From the NCBI GenBank assembly GCA_942159475.1, contig OW804102.1, positions 28,278,873 through 28,342,872 of the forward strand: a stretch of DNA of 64,000 bases, read 5' to 3'. Origin of the DNA: Sthenelais limicola (lineage: Eukaryota > Annelida > Polychaeta > Phyllodocida > Sigalionidae). Shown here piece by piece: positions 55,655 through 64,000 of this stretch. Position 1 is the first letter of the stretch, and each line of letters begins with the position of its first letter. A program made the translations under genes and the position numbers. The notes under the pieces are model-generated. The model ran no database searches. It saw only the letters and a program-made list of their open reading frames with translations, and was not told the DNA's origin.

Positions 55655-56890
55655 TGACCATGAGGCACTGGAGGAGGTACTGGAGAGAGGACAGGATTAT
55701 GTACCAGAGCCGAGGCAAGAGGAGGTTCCAGAGGAGAAGGTACTGGAACAGAAGGTACTGGAGGAGATACTGGAGGAGGAGGTTTTGGAGGAGGTACTGA
55801 AGGAGTTACATGAGAAGGTACTGGAGGAGGTACTGTACATGATGCTGCCCCTCCTCCTGTAACTTTGGTAACTTTTACAGTAACCTCCTGTACCCCTCTC
55901 TAGTGTCCAGTGGCTCCTCCAGTACCTTCTACAGTACCTCCACCAGTACCTCCTCCAGTACCTCCTCCAGTACCTTCTACAGTGCCTCCTCCAGTGCCTT
56001 TTCCAGTACCTTCTACAGCGCCTCCTCCAGTACCTTCTCCAGTGCCTCCTCCTGTACCCCCTCCTGTACCTTCTCCAGTACCTCCTCCAGTGCCTCCTCC
56101 AGTACCACCTCCAGTACCTCCTCCAGTACCCCCACCTGTACCTCCTCCAGTGCTTCCTCCAATACCTCCTCCTGTACCCCCTTTTGTACCTGCTCCAGTG
56201 CCTCCTCCAATACCCCCTCCTGTACCTCCTCCAGCGCCCCCTCCAGTGCCTCCTCCAGTGCCTCCTCCAGTGCCTCCTCCAGTACCTTCTCCATTGCCTC
56301 TTCCAATACCTCCTCCAGTACCTCCTCCAGTGCCTTCTCCAGTGCCTTCTCCAGTGCCTCCTCCATTACCTCCTTCAGTGCCTCTTCCAGTACCTCGTTA
56401 GTGCCCCCTCCAGTACCCCCTCCAGTGCCTTCTTCAGTACCCCCTCCAATGCTTCCTCCAGTGCCCCCTCCAGTATTTCCTCCAGTATTTTCTCCAGTGC
56501 CTCTTCCCATACCCCCTCCAGTACCTCGTCCAGTGCCTCGTCCAGTACCCCCATCTGTACCCCCTCCAGTGTCTCCTCTTGTACCCCCTCCACTACCTCC
56601 TCCAGCACCACCTCCAGTATTTCCTCTAGTGCCTCCTCCCATACCCCCTCTAGCACCTGCTCCAGTATCTACTCCAGTACCCATTCTTGTACCCCCTCCA
56701 GTACTCCTTCCAATGCTTTCTAAGTACCAACTCCAGTACCACCTCCAGTGTCTCTTCCTGTACCCCCTCCATTACCTTCTCCTTAACCCCTTCCAATTCT
56801 TTCTCCAGTACTTCCTCCAGTACCTCCTCCTGAACCTCCCCCTGTACCCTTTCTCAAGTTTCTGAATATGATCCTGTCCCCCTCCAGTGC
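55655..56890. repeat. 12-bp minisatellite (GTACCTCCTCCA) with strand switch
   Basis: From about 55655 to 55845 the plus strand reads the GGAGGAGGTACTG sense. After a non-repetitive centre of about 60 bp it continues from about 55908 to 56890 as CCAGTACCTCC. The two halves are therefore inverted copies able to form a long hairpin. Units vary GTACC/GTGCC. As the period is a multiple of three, frames up to 320 codons (Ser/Thr-rich, Val-Pro-Pro-rich, Gly-rich, Leu-Glu-rich) are open on both strands. None has unique sequence, so I do not call a gene. Confidence 0.9.
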
Positions 56891-57349
56891 CCCCTTCAGC
56901 TAGGCCTATTTCCGCCCATAACACCTCCTGTAACTGTTTTTGGTGGCATTTATGTAATTATAGTACATCAAAAAGTTTAAATAAAAATTACGTTTTGGCA
57001 TGATATGGTTTATATTATGAGAGTTGTAGGCTAATCTTTTTGGCTGTCGTGATTGGTCTTTATTTTAGTTTAATTAATATATATATATATTATATATATA
57101 TATATATATATTCCTTAATTTCTGGCTTATGGATTTAACTAGGAGGGCCCCATAGAGATATGCCTTACTAAATGGTTTTGTGGCGTAAATAAACTGAGAA
57201 ACAATTATTCTTTGGTCTGGCTGACAAGTGGAACCTTCATGTGTCTGACTCGTAGGCCGTGTGGCTGTGGCGTATCCGATTTGCAGCAGAGCGACTTTTT
57301 TCTTTTGATTCTTTCATATTTCTTATTAATAAAAAATAAAAAGGGGTGT
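56891..57349. other. Unassigned sequence with (TA)n
   Basis: (TA)n occupies 57078-57111. No gene was seen. Confidence 0.5.
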
Positions 57350-57507
57350 AATAGATATGGAATGAACTTGCTTGGTTGTACGTTCATTAGTTATGCACCT
57401 CGAGACTATGACAAAAGATTCTCGGGCTAAAGCCCTAGAATCTTTCGCTGTAGTCTCTCGGTGCATAACTAATGAACGTACGCCCCAGCAAGTTCGTTCC
57501 ATCTATT
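57350..57507. repeat. 158-bp near-perfect hairpin
   Basis: AATAGATATGGAATGAACTT through AAAGATTCT pairs with AGAATCTTT through AAGTTCGTTCCATCTATT. About 72 bp of stem with scattered mismatches surrounds CGGGCTAAAGCCCT, itself a mini-hairpin. The overlapping frames 57212-57716 are artefacts of this palindrome. Confidence 0.75.
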
Positions 57508-58241
57508 TACTCCACCGCCACCCCCCCATCCCCCCAACACACACACACACACTCCTCCCATTTTACCTAGCCTCATATGACCCTGTACGTTTGCACAGTA
57601 AATTTAACTTTATATCGTATCATCATTTTATGTTTTCCTTTCTCCTTTTTCCTATGGAATCTTGTAGAGGCACCAGCAAAATACAGGCATTGGCAGTGTT
57701 TCGTATTTATATGTAAAATTCCAAACGTTTTCTGGTTTTATTTGAAACTAAAGGTCGAAACTGCGGTAACATGTTCAAAATCTCAGTGAATCGCCACCAA
57801 CCCGGTGGTCAAGCAGAAACTGGCATGATTCCAGGGCGCGGTGCCAAAGCAAATGTCTTGCTAATAGCAGGTAGGTAAAGGTCCAGTTTTTAAGACCGGA
57901 TTACGTGACAACTTGCAGGTCTAGCTTATAAGTATGTACACATGGCAGTGCTATATGAAAATATATACATAGCCAGGTTGGTAAATAGAGGTAGAAAATG
58001 TATGTGTATTGTCCGAGGGGAGCATACAATTTATAATATAAGCTCAACAGGTAGCTCTAGCCGCTAATGGCATACAGGGATAACATCGTGTACACGCTCT
58101 TAAAATAGTGACTGCGTCAATATGTTCCTTCACTGGGGTTTTATACTAGTAATCAATATCCACAAGGTCTAGGAGGCAAAGTTATAGTATTCAACTTGTC
58201 TTGATTATAGGCCTACTGTTCAACCTGTCTTCACTATACCG

Positions 58242-58273
<32 letters not shown>

Positions 58274-59346
58274 GTCTAGTTTGCTCCCAGTCCCGAGATT
58301 AGCACCGGTGAAACAGTTCTAAATTAACCCCTGAGCTAATTCGGGCCTACTCACCCCGGTAATTTATACCTTAGGTTTAAATGACCCCCTCTAGGTTCAA
58401 ATGACACCCCCCTTGTTTCTTTGATAATATTCTTACACTAAACAATATTCTTCAGCAAACTTTACTAAAACAAAAAAAGAAAATATTGGGGAGACTTTAG
58501 GAGAGAAGGTCATAATCTGATGTCTAGGACTATACCTATAATGTATGTACCCGAAAAAAGATACACTTCAACATCATGAACTTCGTAAATTTGATTGAAC
58601 CATTACTTGTAAGATTCGGCAACACCCCCCCCCCCACACACACACACACACCCCATTTAAAATTGACTTGGAATACTGCATATTTGAATTCAAGATTTGT
58701 TGCAGATGTATTTTGCTCTATATAATGCCTATAAGTAGAATTGTTTTAAAATCAAATAACGTCAGGCCAGGTGGAGGCTTTTTAGGCACTTATATATAAT
58801 ATATATATGGAGGTAGCATTTGATTTGTGTATTTTATTAGCGATTCCAAAACCACTCATATAATGATACATTTTTTTTTATTTGGAATTATCTCTTTGTT
58901 ACTATTATGTCATTTTAGCCGATGTCCATCCTTATAATTTAATATCTTAAAGAAAGCTGCAGGGTGTGATGAGAACAGCACTCTGTATAATATATATTCT
59001 GATGTAGTGATATTCAATACTCTAGATGTCATTGTATCTTATATTTGGTACTGTTGATTAGTTCCACTGAATAACTTCCACTTCCACTGAACTCTTAGGG
59101 AGCTAAACTACCTAGGAGCCCTCTAAGCCTAGTTTCAGGCAAGAGGCCGGCGGTGGGTTGTGTGAATAAACCAAGAATGAAGTTAAGCTTGTGTTCTGGT
59201 TGTTCTTTGCTAAGTCCGAACCTGGGTTGTGTTGGAAGAACACTACACTGACTTATATTCTTTCCCCAAATCAAAATATTTCATTCCTAAAATCTGTCTA
59301 TTAATTTAAGCATGTGCTATCACTTTTCTGTATCACTACATCTGTT
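57508..59346. other. Unassigned AT-rich sequence
   Basis: It contains (AC)n at 57537-57552, (TA)n at 58241-58268 and a C-run plus (AC)n at 58626-58650. I recognised no repeat family or gene. Confidence 0.4.
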
Positions 59347-59622
59347 CTGTATGGGATATACAACAGTTTCTGTATGAGATATACAACAGTTTCTGTATGG
59401 GATATACAACAGTTTCTGTATGGGATATACAACAGTTTCTGTATGGGATATACAACAGTTTCTGTATGGGATATACAACAGTTTCTGTATGGGATATACA
59501 ACAGTTTCTGTATGGGATATACAACAGTTTCTGTATGGGATATACAACAGTTTCTGTATGGGATATACAACCGTTTCTGTATGGGATATACAACAGTTTC
59601 TGTATGGGATATACAACAGTTT
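59347..59622. repeat. 23-bp tandem array, exactly 12 units
   Basis: The unit CTGTATGGGATATACAACAG plus TTT is repeated 12 times with only two visible substitutions (GGGAT to GAGAT in unit 2; ACAG to ACCG near 59572). The near identity points to recent expansion. With a 23-bp period and no stop in the unit, all three frames on each strand cycle through one 23-residue peptide, which explains the six long overlapping frames here; none is a gene. Confidence 0.95.
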
Positions 59623-59880
59623 CTCATGAAGTTGATTCTGTTTCAACCACAAACGACGTCTATTATCATTATTATTATTATAATCAGACCACGCGTTTTG
59701 GAAGAATTGGCGTGAAATAAGCGAAATATTTTGTTAATTGTGTAGGCAACATACTTATTTTTTGCCCGTTTTGAGAACAAAAAAAGCCCACGATAAATGT
59801 AATGTCGAAGTTTAGCCCAGTGAAACAGATAGTGTAATTTCGAGCTTCCATATGATAAGAAACATAACAAATTTGAATAC

Positions 59881-59955
59881 CAGGGTTCCCAGTCCAGGAA
59901 GACTGAAATTTAAGGACTTTTTAATGCTCGAAATAAGGACACTTAAAGGATTCTA
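59881..59955. mobile_element. Possible hAT-type terminus
   Basis: CAGGGTTCCCAGTCCAGGAA followed by GACTGAAATTTAAGGAC resembles the CAGGGTTCCCA starts of animal hAT-type elements. No matching right end was found within the window, so this is a fragment at best. Confidence 0.25.
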
Positions 59956-60263
59956 AAAGGGCAGGATTGTGATATTTTATTGGCTGAAAATGCAAATTTG
60001 ACGGAAAATTGCCTTCTGGTGCATTTAAACTGAATGCTATTGCTTATAATTTTCTTTGAAATAAAATATAAAATGTAAATTTGAAGTTTATGTGGAGAGC
60101 ATAGGTAATATTTCATCATTGTTTCATTTGGATGCACGGGCTACGATTGGGACAGATTGGCGTCAATTACTATCCGATGTTTCCTTCACACGAACCGGGA
60201 TGAACTGCGAGTATTAGCCGACGTCGATCACTATGACAGGGGTCTATGTCCGTAGGAAGACAC

Positions 60264-60600
60264 ATATGTGATGTGTTCCAGGGAAATGAGTCATAAGTCG
60301 CAAAAAATAGATTTTGAGATGTCCCCATATTTGGGAAGATGGGATCAAGCCGATTCCAATGATAGTAAACAGTCTAATAATCTTATAGGTATTTCTAGAT
60401 TTTAAGTTTGATATTTTCGTTTTAAAAAAAAAGTTTCCAATATTTCTGGGGGTCAATAAACAGTAAAGTAACTAAATATAGTCCATATGAGGACCTTTAA
60501 AACGAATGGATAATTATATTACATAGATTGCACTGAAATTTGATACATCGATTGATATAACTATAAGTAATAAACCCCCAAAAATGTAAATGACTATTTT
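60264..60600. mobile_element. MITE family C, copy 12 (3'-truncated)
   Basis: ATATGTGATGTGTTCCAGGG then AAATGAGTCATAAGTCGC at the left; the blocks TTGAGATGTCCCCATATTTG and GATCAAGCCGATTCCAATGA follow. The right TIR is missing after CCCCCAAAAATGTAAATGAC. Confidence 0.75.
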
Positions 60601-61121
60601 TGCCAGTGCAACCACTTCCATTTGAAAACCCTTTTGTATGACTGTACACATGTAATGGGATTTGACTGTATATGTATAAAAATAGACTGGACACAGGACT
60701 GCTTCATTCTTTTTCGTTGCCAAAGAATGAAGAAATCTACATGCAAGAAAACTGGTCAACGTCTCATTGAAGTTGGTCGTAACAAGTTGGAAATTTCAAC
60801 ATCAACATTTCCAAGAAATCACTGGCAAAAACAAACAGCAAGCAAAAATGGACGGAATAAAAATTTGCTTGGCATTTCATCAGTGGCAAGAATGTGGCCA
60901 GCGAGGTGGAGATTTCCATTTCAGTTCATGTTTTTAATGTTGATGAACGGGTGATTTGACATGAATAATAAGCGAGGTAAATCGGTTCCGTTGGTCATTC
61001 TTCATTCTATCTATTCTCGCTCTATCTCCTCTACTGCCATGTCCAAGGCACCGACCTCCTACAATATTAAAAGGGAGAACGTGGGTCAAATTGATGAAGC
61101 AAATATTTAAGATGACCATAT
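60601..61121. other. Unassigned sequence
   Basis: A plus frame of 110 codons (60622-60954) begins inside repeat sequence. Its basic middle part (MKKSTCKKTGQRLIEVGRNK) has no recognisable domain. I leave it uncalled. Confidence 0.3.
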
Positions 61122-61353
61122 GGGTGAAGTCGTCAGAAAATGTACAATTCACCGTCACCAATCCTCTCAAATAATCATAATTAAAGACAAAAATAAAGTT
61201 CAAAATACAGTTCAACCGAACCAAACCGATGGCTAGAATCAATGCAATGCCGAATATACTCTAATTTACCGAGTATTGGCCAAATTGCAGCCTGATTTAG
61301 CAGAATTTACTATATGTACAGCTGCCAATTGTACATTTTCTGAAAATCTGACC
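61122..61353 (+). mobile_element. MITE family A, copy
   Basis: GGGTGAAGTCGTCAGAAAAT to TTGTACATTTTCTGAAAATC then TGACC. CATAT/TATAT flanks. Confidence 0.85.
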
Positions 61354-61522
61354 TATATAACTGATAATTATAATTACATTGATTTTTACACGGATGCTAT
61401 ATTGAGATTAATACCTAGATAACATAGCTATGTTAAGTACCTCATATCCATTCTTTCTTTAGGATACAGACACTATTTTGTATTGCTGCTGTCCATAGGT
61501 CTAAGAGACTTAATTTAGCACA

Positions 61523-61551
61523 AGTGATGTGTCATACAGAAACTGAGTCAA
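61523..61551. mobile_element. MITE family C terminal fragment
   Basis: GTGATGTGTCATACAGAAAC then TGAGTCA resembles the left TIR only. Confidence 0.35.
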
Positions 61552-61747
61552 AGCTATATTGTTTGCTGGGAATATTGGTTGAAAATCACAAGATATTTGT
61601 ATACAAAAATCGCTTTTCTGTCAATTTTAAGAGCGATTTTCATTCATTTGAAATTAAATTACGATTTGATTGCAAAGCACTCCGTAATAAACCCCTGTGT
61701 AATTGTTAAATTATCTCCCATATAGGCACGCTCCTGGGGCGTCATTT

Positions 61748-62044
61748 AATAGGGGATTTGCATGTGCCACTTCGCATGTCTGTTACAGTGCATCCTGGGA
61801 TGGTTTCTGATGAAATCTGACATACAAATATTTGGCAACATTCTTATCCAAAACTGCAAAAATATTTTCACTAATATCATAGCTTTTATAAATGATCTAT
61901 GAAAACCAAATGCATGATGGCAAAAATGGAGGCCTGTGTTATGCTGAACATGTCATGTTTTCCACAGATTTTAGACAGTACCATTAGTCTCATAAGTCCA
62001 TGCGAATCAAGATTCAAAATGGCGGCTATGCAAATCCCCTATTA
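61748..62044 (+). mobile_element. MITE family B, copy with both ends
   Basis: AATAGGGGATTTGCATGTGC to AAAATGGCGGCTATGCAAAT then CCCCTATT. It carries octamer, YY1-type and CGCATG words. A family A copy starts on the next bases. Confidence 0.85.
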
Positions 62045-62278
62045 GGTCAGATTTTCAGAAAATGTACAATTCCCCTTCACCAATCCTCTCAAATAAGCCA
62101 CATTTCAGACAAAAGTGAGCTTCAGAATACAGTTTAACATAACAGAACTGATACTTTAAATCAATGCGATACAAAATATAGTCAGATATACTCAGAATTT
62201 ATCATTTTTTAGCAGGATTTAGCAGAAATTACTAAATATGTAGAGCTGCCAATTGTACATTTTCTGAAAATATGACCC
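62044..62278 (+). mobile_element. MITE family A, copy abutting family B
   Basis: AGGTCAGATTTTCAGAAAAT to TTGTACATTTTCTGAAAATA then TGACCC. CTATTA lies at both its outer edges (62039 and about 62278), which suggests that A inserted into, or right beside, the end of B. It lies 53 bp from the PLAC8-type exon, within its downstream intron. Confidence 0.85.
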
Positions 62279-62330
62279 TATTACTCGCATGAAATGTCAG
62301 AAGGATGAGGAATGATATGAATGTACTTAC

Positions 62331-62399
62331 CGCTGCGTTTTGTACAATTGCGCACAATGGGCAGAAGAATCCTGCAACACAGTCATTTCCTTTGGATCC
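62331..62399 (-). CDS. Internal exon of a PLAC8-family (cornifelin-like) gene
   Basis: On the minus strand an acceptor TATTCTTACTTTGCAG and a donor GCG|GTAAGT bound 69 nt (23 codons, phase 0 at both ends). The peptide is GSKGNDCVAGFFCPLCAIVQ followed by NAA. The spacing Gly-Ser, Asp-Cys, then Phe-Cys-x-x-Cys and Val-Gln matches the Cys-rich core of PLAC8 proteins, small membrane-associated proteins that include cornifelin, PLAC8 and plant cell-number/cadmium-resistance regulators. Roles vary between members, so no reaction is assigned. The remaining exons (N-terminal one at higher coordinates, C-terminal one below 62.3 kb) were not found. Splice sites and motif support each other. Confidence 0.65.
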
Positions 62400-62454
62400 C
62401 TGCAAAGTAAGAATATAAAAAATGTTGATAAATCTTTTTGGTGATACATGTAAC

Positions 62455-62736
62455 AGGTTATATGTCAATGAAAAACGCGTCCAGATATTTGCAAATAACT
62501 TGTACCAAGTCCCACTGCCTGTATATATATCTCAATGGATACCTCCCACCCTTTTTGTGAGAAGGATCCAAGATGTACAACCATCAAAAAGAGTTTCACC
62601 TCAAAAGTTCAACTCTGATAGTGATAATGAGCCAACCCAAGGCCCTAGTCATAGACCGACCCAACCACCCTCAAGTAGAGGAAGACCTAGGGGCCGAAGG
62701 ACAGTTCGAAATCGCACCCTAGACGAAAAATCATGA
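62455..62736 (+). CDS. Candidate coding segment with a Ser/Pro/Arg-rich C-terminus
   Basis: The plus frame is open from before 62422 and ends with TGA at 62734-62736. An acceptor-like ATACATGTAACAG ends at 62454. The peptide has an ordered part (VPLPVYISQWIPPTLFVRRI) and a hydrophilic tail (SSRGRPRGRRTVRNRTLDEK) with acidic SDSDNE before it. This is unlike random frames nearby and could be the end of a nuclear or transposon-derived protein. A possible AATAAA lies at 62872. It lies opposite the PLAC8-type gene and has no domain I can name. Confidence 0.3.
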   Translation, partial: RLYVNEKRVQIFANNLYQVPLPVYISQWIPPTLFVRRIQDVQPSKRVSPQKFNSDSDNEPTQGPSHRPTQPPSSRGRPRGRRTVRNRTLDEKS

Positions 62737-63004
62737 GGATGCATCGTGAAGAGTTCAGCACATAAATATTAAGAAATTATCAGAATCGTGAAGGTAAAAT
62801 TAAACTTTTTTTAAATTGTAGGACTGAACATTGTTTGGGAAGTGAACCCGGTTATAAATTTCTCCAATTGAACAATAAAGAACATAATTATAAAGTATAT
62901 ATTGCTACAATAATGAAGTACATATATAATATTATAGTAAGAATACCATTATGGCCTCTTTGCTTCTGGGCTCACTCGGTGAGTATAGTCCACCGAGTAC
63001 TTCA
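62737..63004. other. Unassigned AT-rich sequence
   Basis: AACAATAAAGAAC at about 62870 could be a polyadenylation signal for the plus-strand frame. Nothing else was recognised. Confidence 0.3.
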
Positions 63005-63206
63005 CACTATGGTATTCTGGTCCGGGGTATGACCATGAAGTGCCTTTCTGTCTCTTTTCTCTGTCTCTCTCTCCCTTCTTCTCTATCTATATTTCCTGGG
63101 TATGATCATAAACTGCCTCCCTTTCAGCTCTCCCGCCCTTGATATAACCATATTAAATGTGTTGATAAGGGCGTAAAGCAACCAATCTCACTCACTATGG
63201 TATTCT
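63005..63206 (+). mobile_element. SINE-like family D, copy 4
   Basis: The unit from GGTCCGGGGTATGACC to GATAAGGGCGTAAAGCAACC and CTCACT lies between two exact copies of CACTATGGTATTCT (63005-63018, 63193-63206). The perfect 14-bp duplication and short tail point to a fairly young insertion. Confidence 0.85.
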
Positions 63207-63311
63207 TGCTTTTTAATATTCCATAACTTTATGTTTAGAAAATGATTTTACGGAAAACAGGACTACTTTCGCTGCGGGTGGCATATGAGCCTAAAATACG
63301 TTACTGGTTGC

Positions 63312-63344
63312 GAGAGTGGTGTATATCTGATATACGCCACTCTC
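63312..63344. repeat. 16-bp stem hairpin
   Basis: GAGAGTGGTGTATATC pairs with GATATACGCCACTCTC (one G-T type difference) around a single T. The surrounding CGTTACTGGTTGC / CGGCC bases do not extend the stem. Confidence 0.6.
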
Positions 63345-63738
63345 ACGGCCAAATCATGGAATCTTATAATACATGTATCTGTGTGGTTTTCAGCTAACTA
63401 CAAGTTACATGTAAGTGAATTTGAGTTATGATTTACAAAGTAACTTGGAAAGAAACTACTGCACATACAGTTTCAACTTTGAAGATTTGGGTAGTTGATG
63501 CATAAGTGCATTCATTAAAACTGCTACTTGCCAGAAAATTAGGCATGCTGAACTGACGTTTTAACTAGGGATAATTCCAAGACTAATTAAGGAGACGACT
63601 TATAATGTTTATAATTTGATTTAATATATTGAATTTCGCTGTTAACATGTCAAACATTAATGGGGCCGACTGTTTTCCCACCAGTGATAAATGTGAATAT
63701 AGAGCTGCGATCTGCTATTTGATTTGAGAATCTTTTAT

Positions 63739-63918
63739 TTAAAAGTTGGAATTTTGCTCTGCGAGATACACCGTTCTACAGTAGGGACTAGTCGTGTAAA
63801 GCAACCAATAATTTCTAAGTGAATTAATGCAGTCGAAAGCCAGGTTGTGGTCAAGTTCAAAGACAGTCTTATACTCAGAAACTGGCTCTTTATCTTCGAA
63901 CCCAGGGATATTAGCTCC
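63739..63918 (-). CDS. Candidate terminal exon, or LINE 3' end
   Basis: On the minus strand an acceptor TGTAATTTCTCTTGGACAG is followed by 59 open codons in phase 0 and a TAA that overlaps an AATAAA signal (63734-63739). The peptide begins GANIPGFEDKEPVSEYKTVF and ends RTVYLAEQNSNF; no domain is recognised. After the stop the sequence runs ATAAAAGATTCTCAAATCAA, which resembles the microsatellite tails of LINE 3' ends in this window. A retroelement remnant is therefore the main alternative. Confidence 0.3.
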   Translation of the reverse strand, partial: GANIPGFEDKEPVSEYKTVFELDHNLAFDCINSLRNYWLLYTTSPYCRTVYLAEQNSNF

Positions 63919-64000
63919 CTGTCCAAGAGAAATTACATATATGGCAATGCAAACCATAGGGGTTTCTTTTCTTTTCGGCGTAAGACATACAAGAAAACTT

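Noticed and set aside
55632..56865. Long reading frames (up to 320 codons, Ser/Thr-rich, Val-Pro-Pro-rich, Gly-rich and Leu-Glu-rich) as a mucin- or collagen-like gene
   Set aside because: All arise from a 12-bp minisatellite whose period is a multiple of three; frames are open on both strands and hold no unique sequence, start context or splice signals.
57212..57789. Overlapping frames as coding sequence
   Set aside because: They cover the 158-bp hairpin and its AT-rich flank; no domain or splice support.
59301..59720. Six overlapping frames of 69-133 codons
   Set aside because: They are produced by the stop-free 23-bp tandem unit; the same peptide appears in every frame.
60622..60954. 110-codon basic frame
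   Set aside because: It begins next to a family C remnant, with no domain and no clear splice sites.
871..62278. Regularly recurring TIR sequences as a CRISPR-like array
   Set aside because: Spacing is irregular, copies occur in both orientations and are full 235-bp elements with inverted ends; this is a eukaryotic MITE family.

Overview
This window looks like a gene-poor stretch of an animal nuclear genome, probably a marine lophotrochozoan and perhaps a gastropod mollusc. The evidence is AT-rich sequence with no long intact reading frame, GT/AG-bounded candidate exons, AATAAA signals, CCAAT/E-box/ETS/octamer clusters, LINE 3' ends with microsatellite tails, a tRNA-derived SINE head, and a SINE-like family ending in a CTCA-type tail that resembles repeats I associate with gastropods. 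The species assignment is a guess. Most reported short ORFs are chance frames or read through repeats.

The dominant content is repeats. Family A (about 235 bp, TIR GGGTCAGATCTTCAGAAAAT) has about 25 copies spread over the whole window. Family C (about 300-470 bp, TIR containing AAATGAGTCACAAGTCGC) has about 14 copies or fragments. Family B (about 210-360 bp, ends AATAGGGGATTTGCAT / ATGCAAATCCCCTATT) has seven copies or pieces. All three look like non-autonomous DNA transposons (MITEs). SINE-like family D has four copies, each between 11-14 bp target duplications (near 25.0, 33.2, 43.0 and 63.1 kb). There are also many single or two-copy foldback elements, a pogo-like MITE at 35.5 kb, a degraded LINE reverse-transcriptase C-terminus at 25.2 kb, and four notable minisatellites (15.8, 44.4, 55.7-56.9 and 59.3 kb).

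Coding evidence is thin. The best case is a 69-nt minus-strand exon at 62.3 kb with clean splice sites, whose peptide matches the Cys-rich core of PLAC8-family proteins. Weaker candidate exons are on the plus strand at 7.2, 13.9, 16.7, 39.9, 50.7 and 62.5 kb and on the minus strand at 63.8 kb; none could be assigned a function. The window is best read as introns and intergenic DNA of large genes, with a PLAC8-type gene at the right end transcribed leftwards.

Promoter-like motif clusters occur near 30.65, 34.7, 39.5, 40.1, 44.1 and 46.9 kb. No rRNA gene, intact tRNA gene, CRISPR array or bacterial-type operon was seen.
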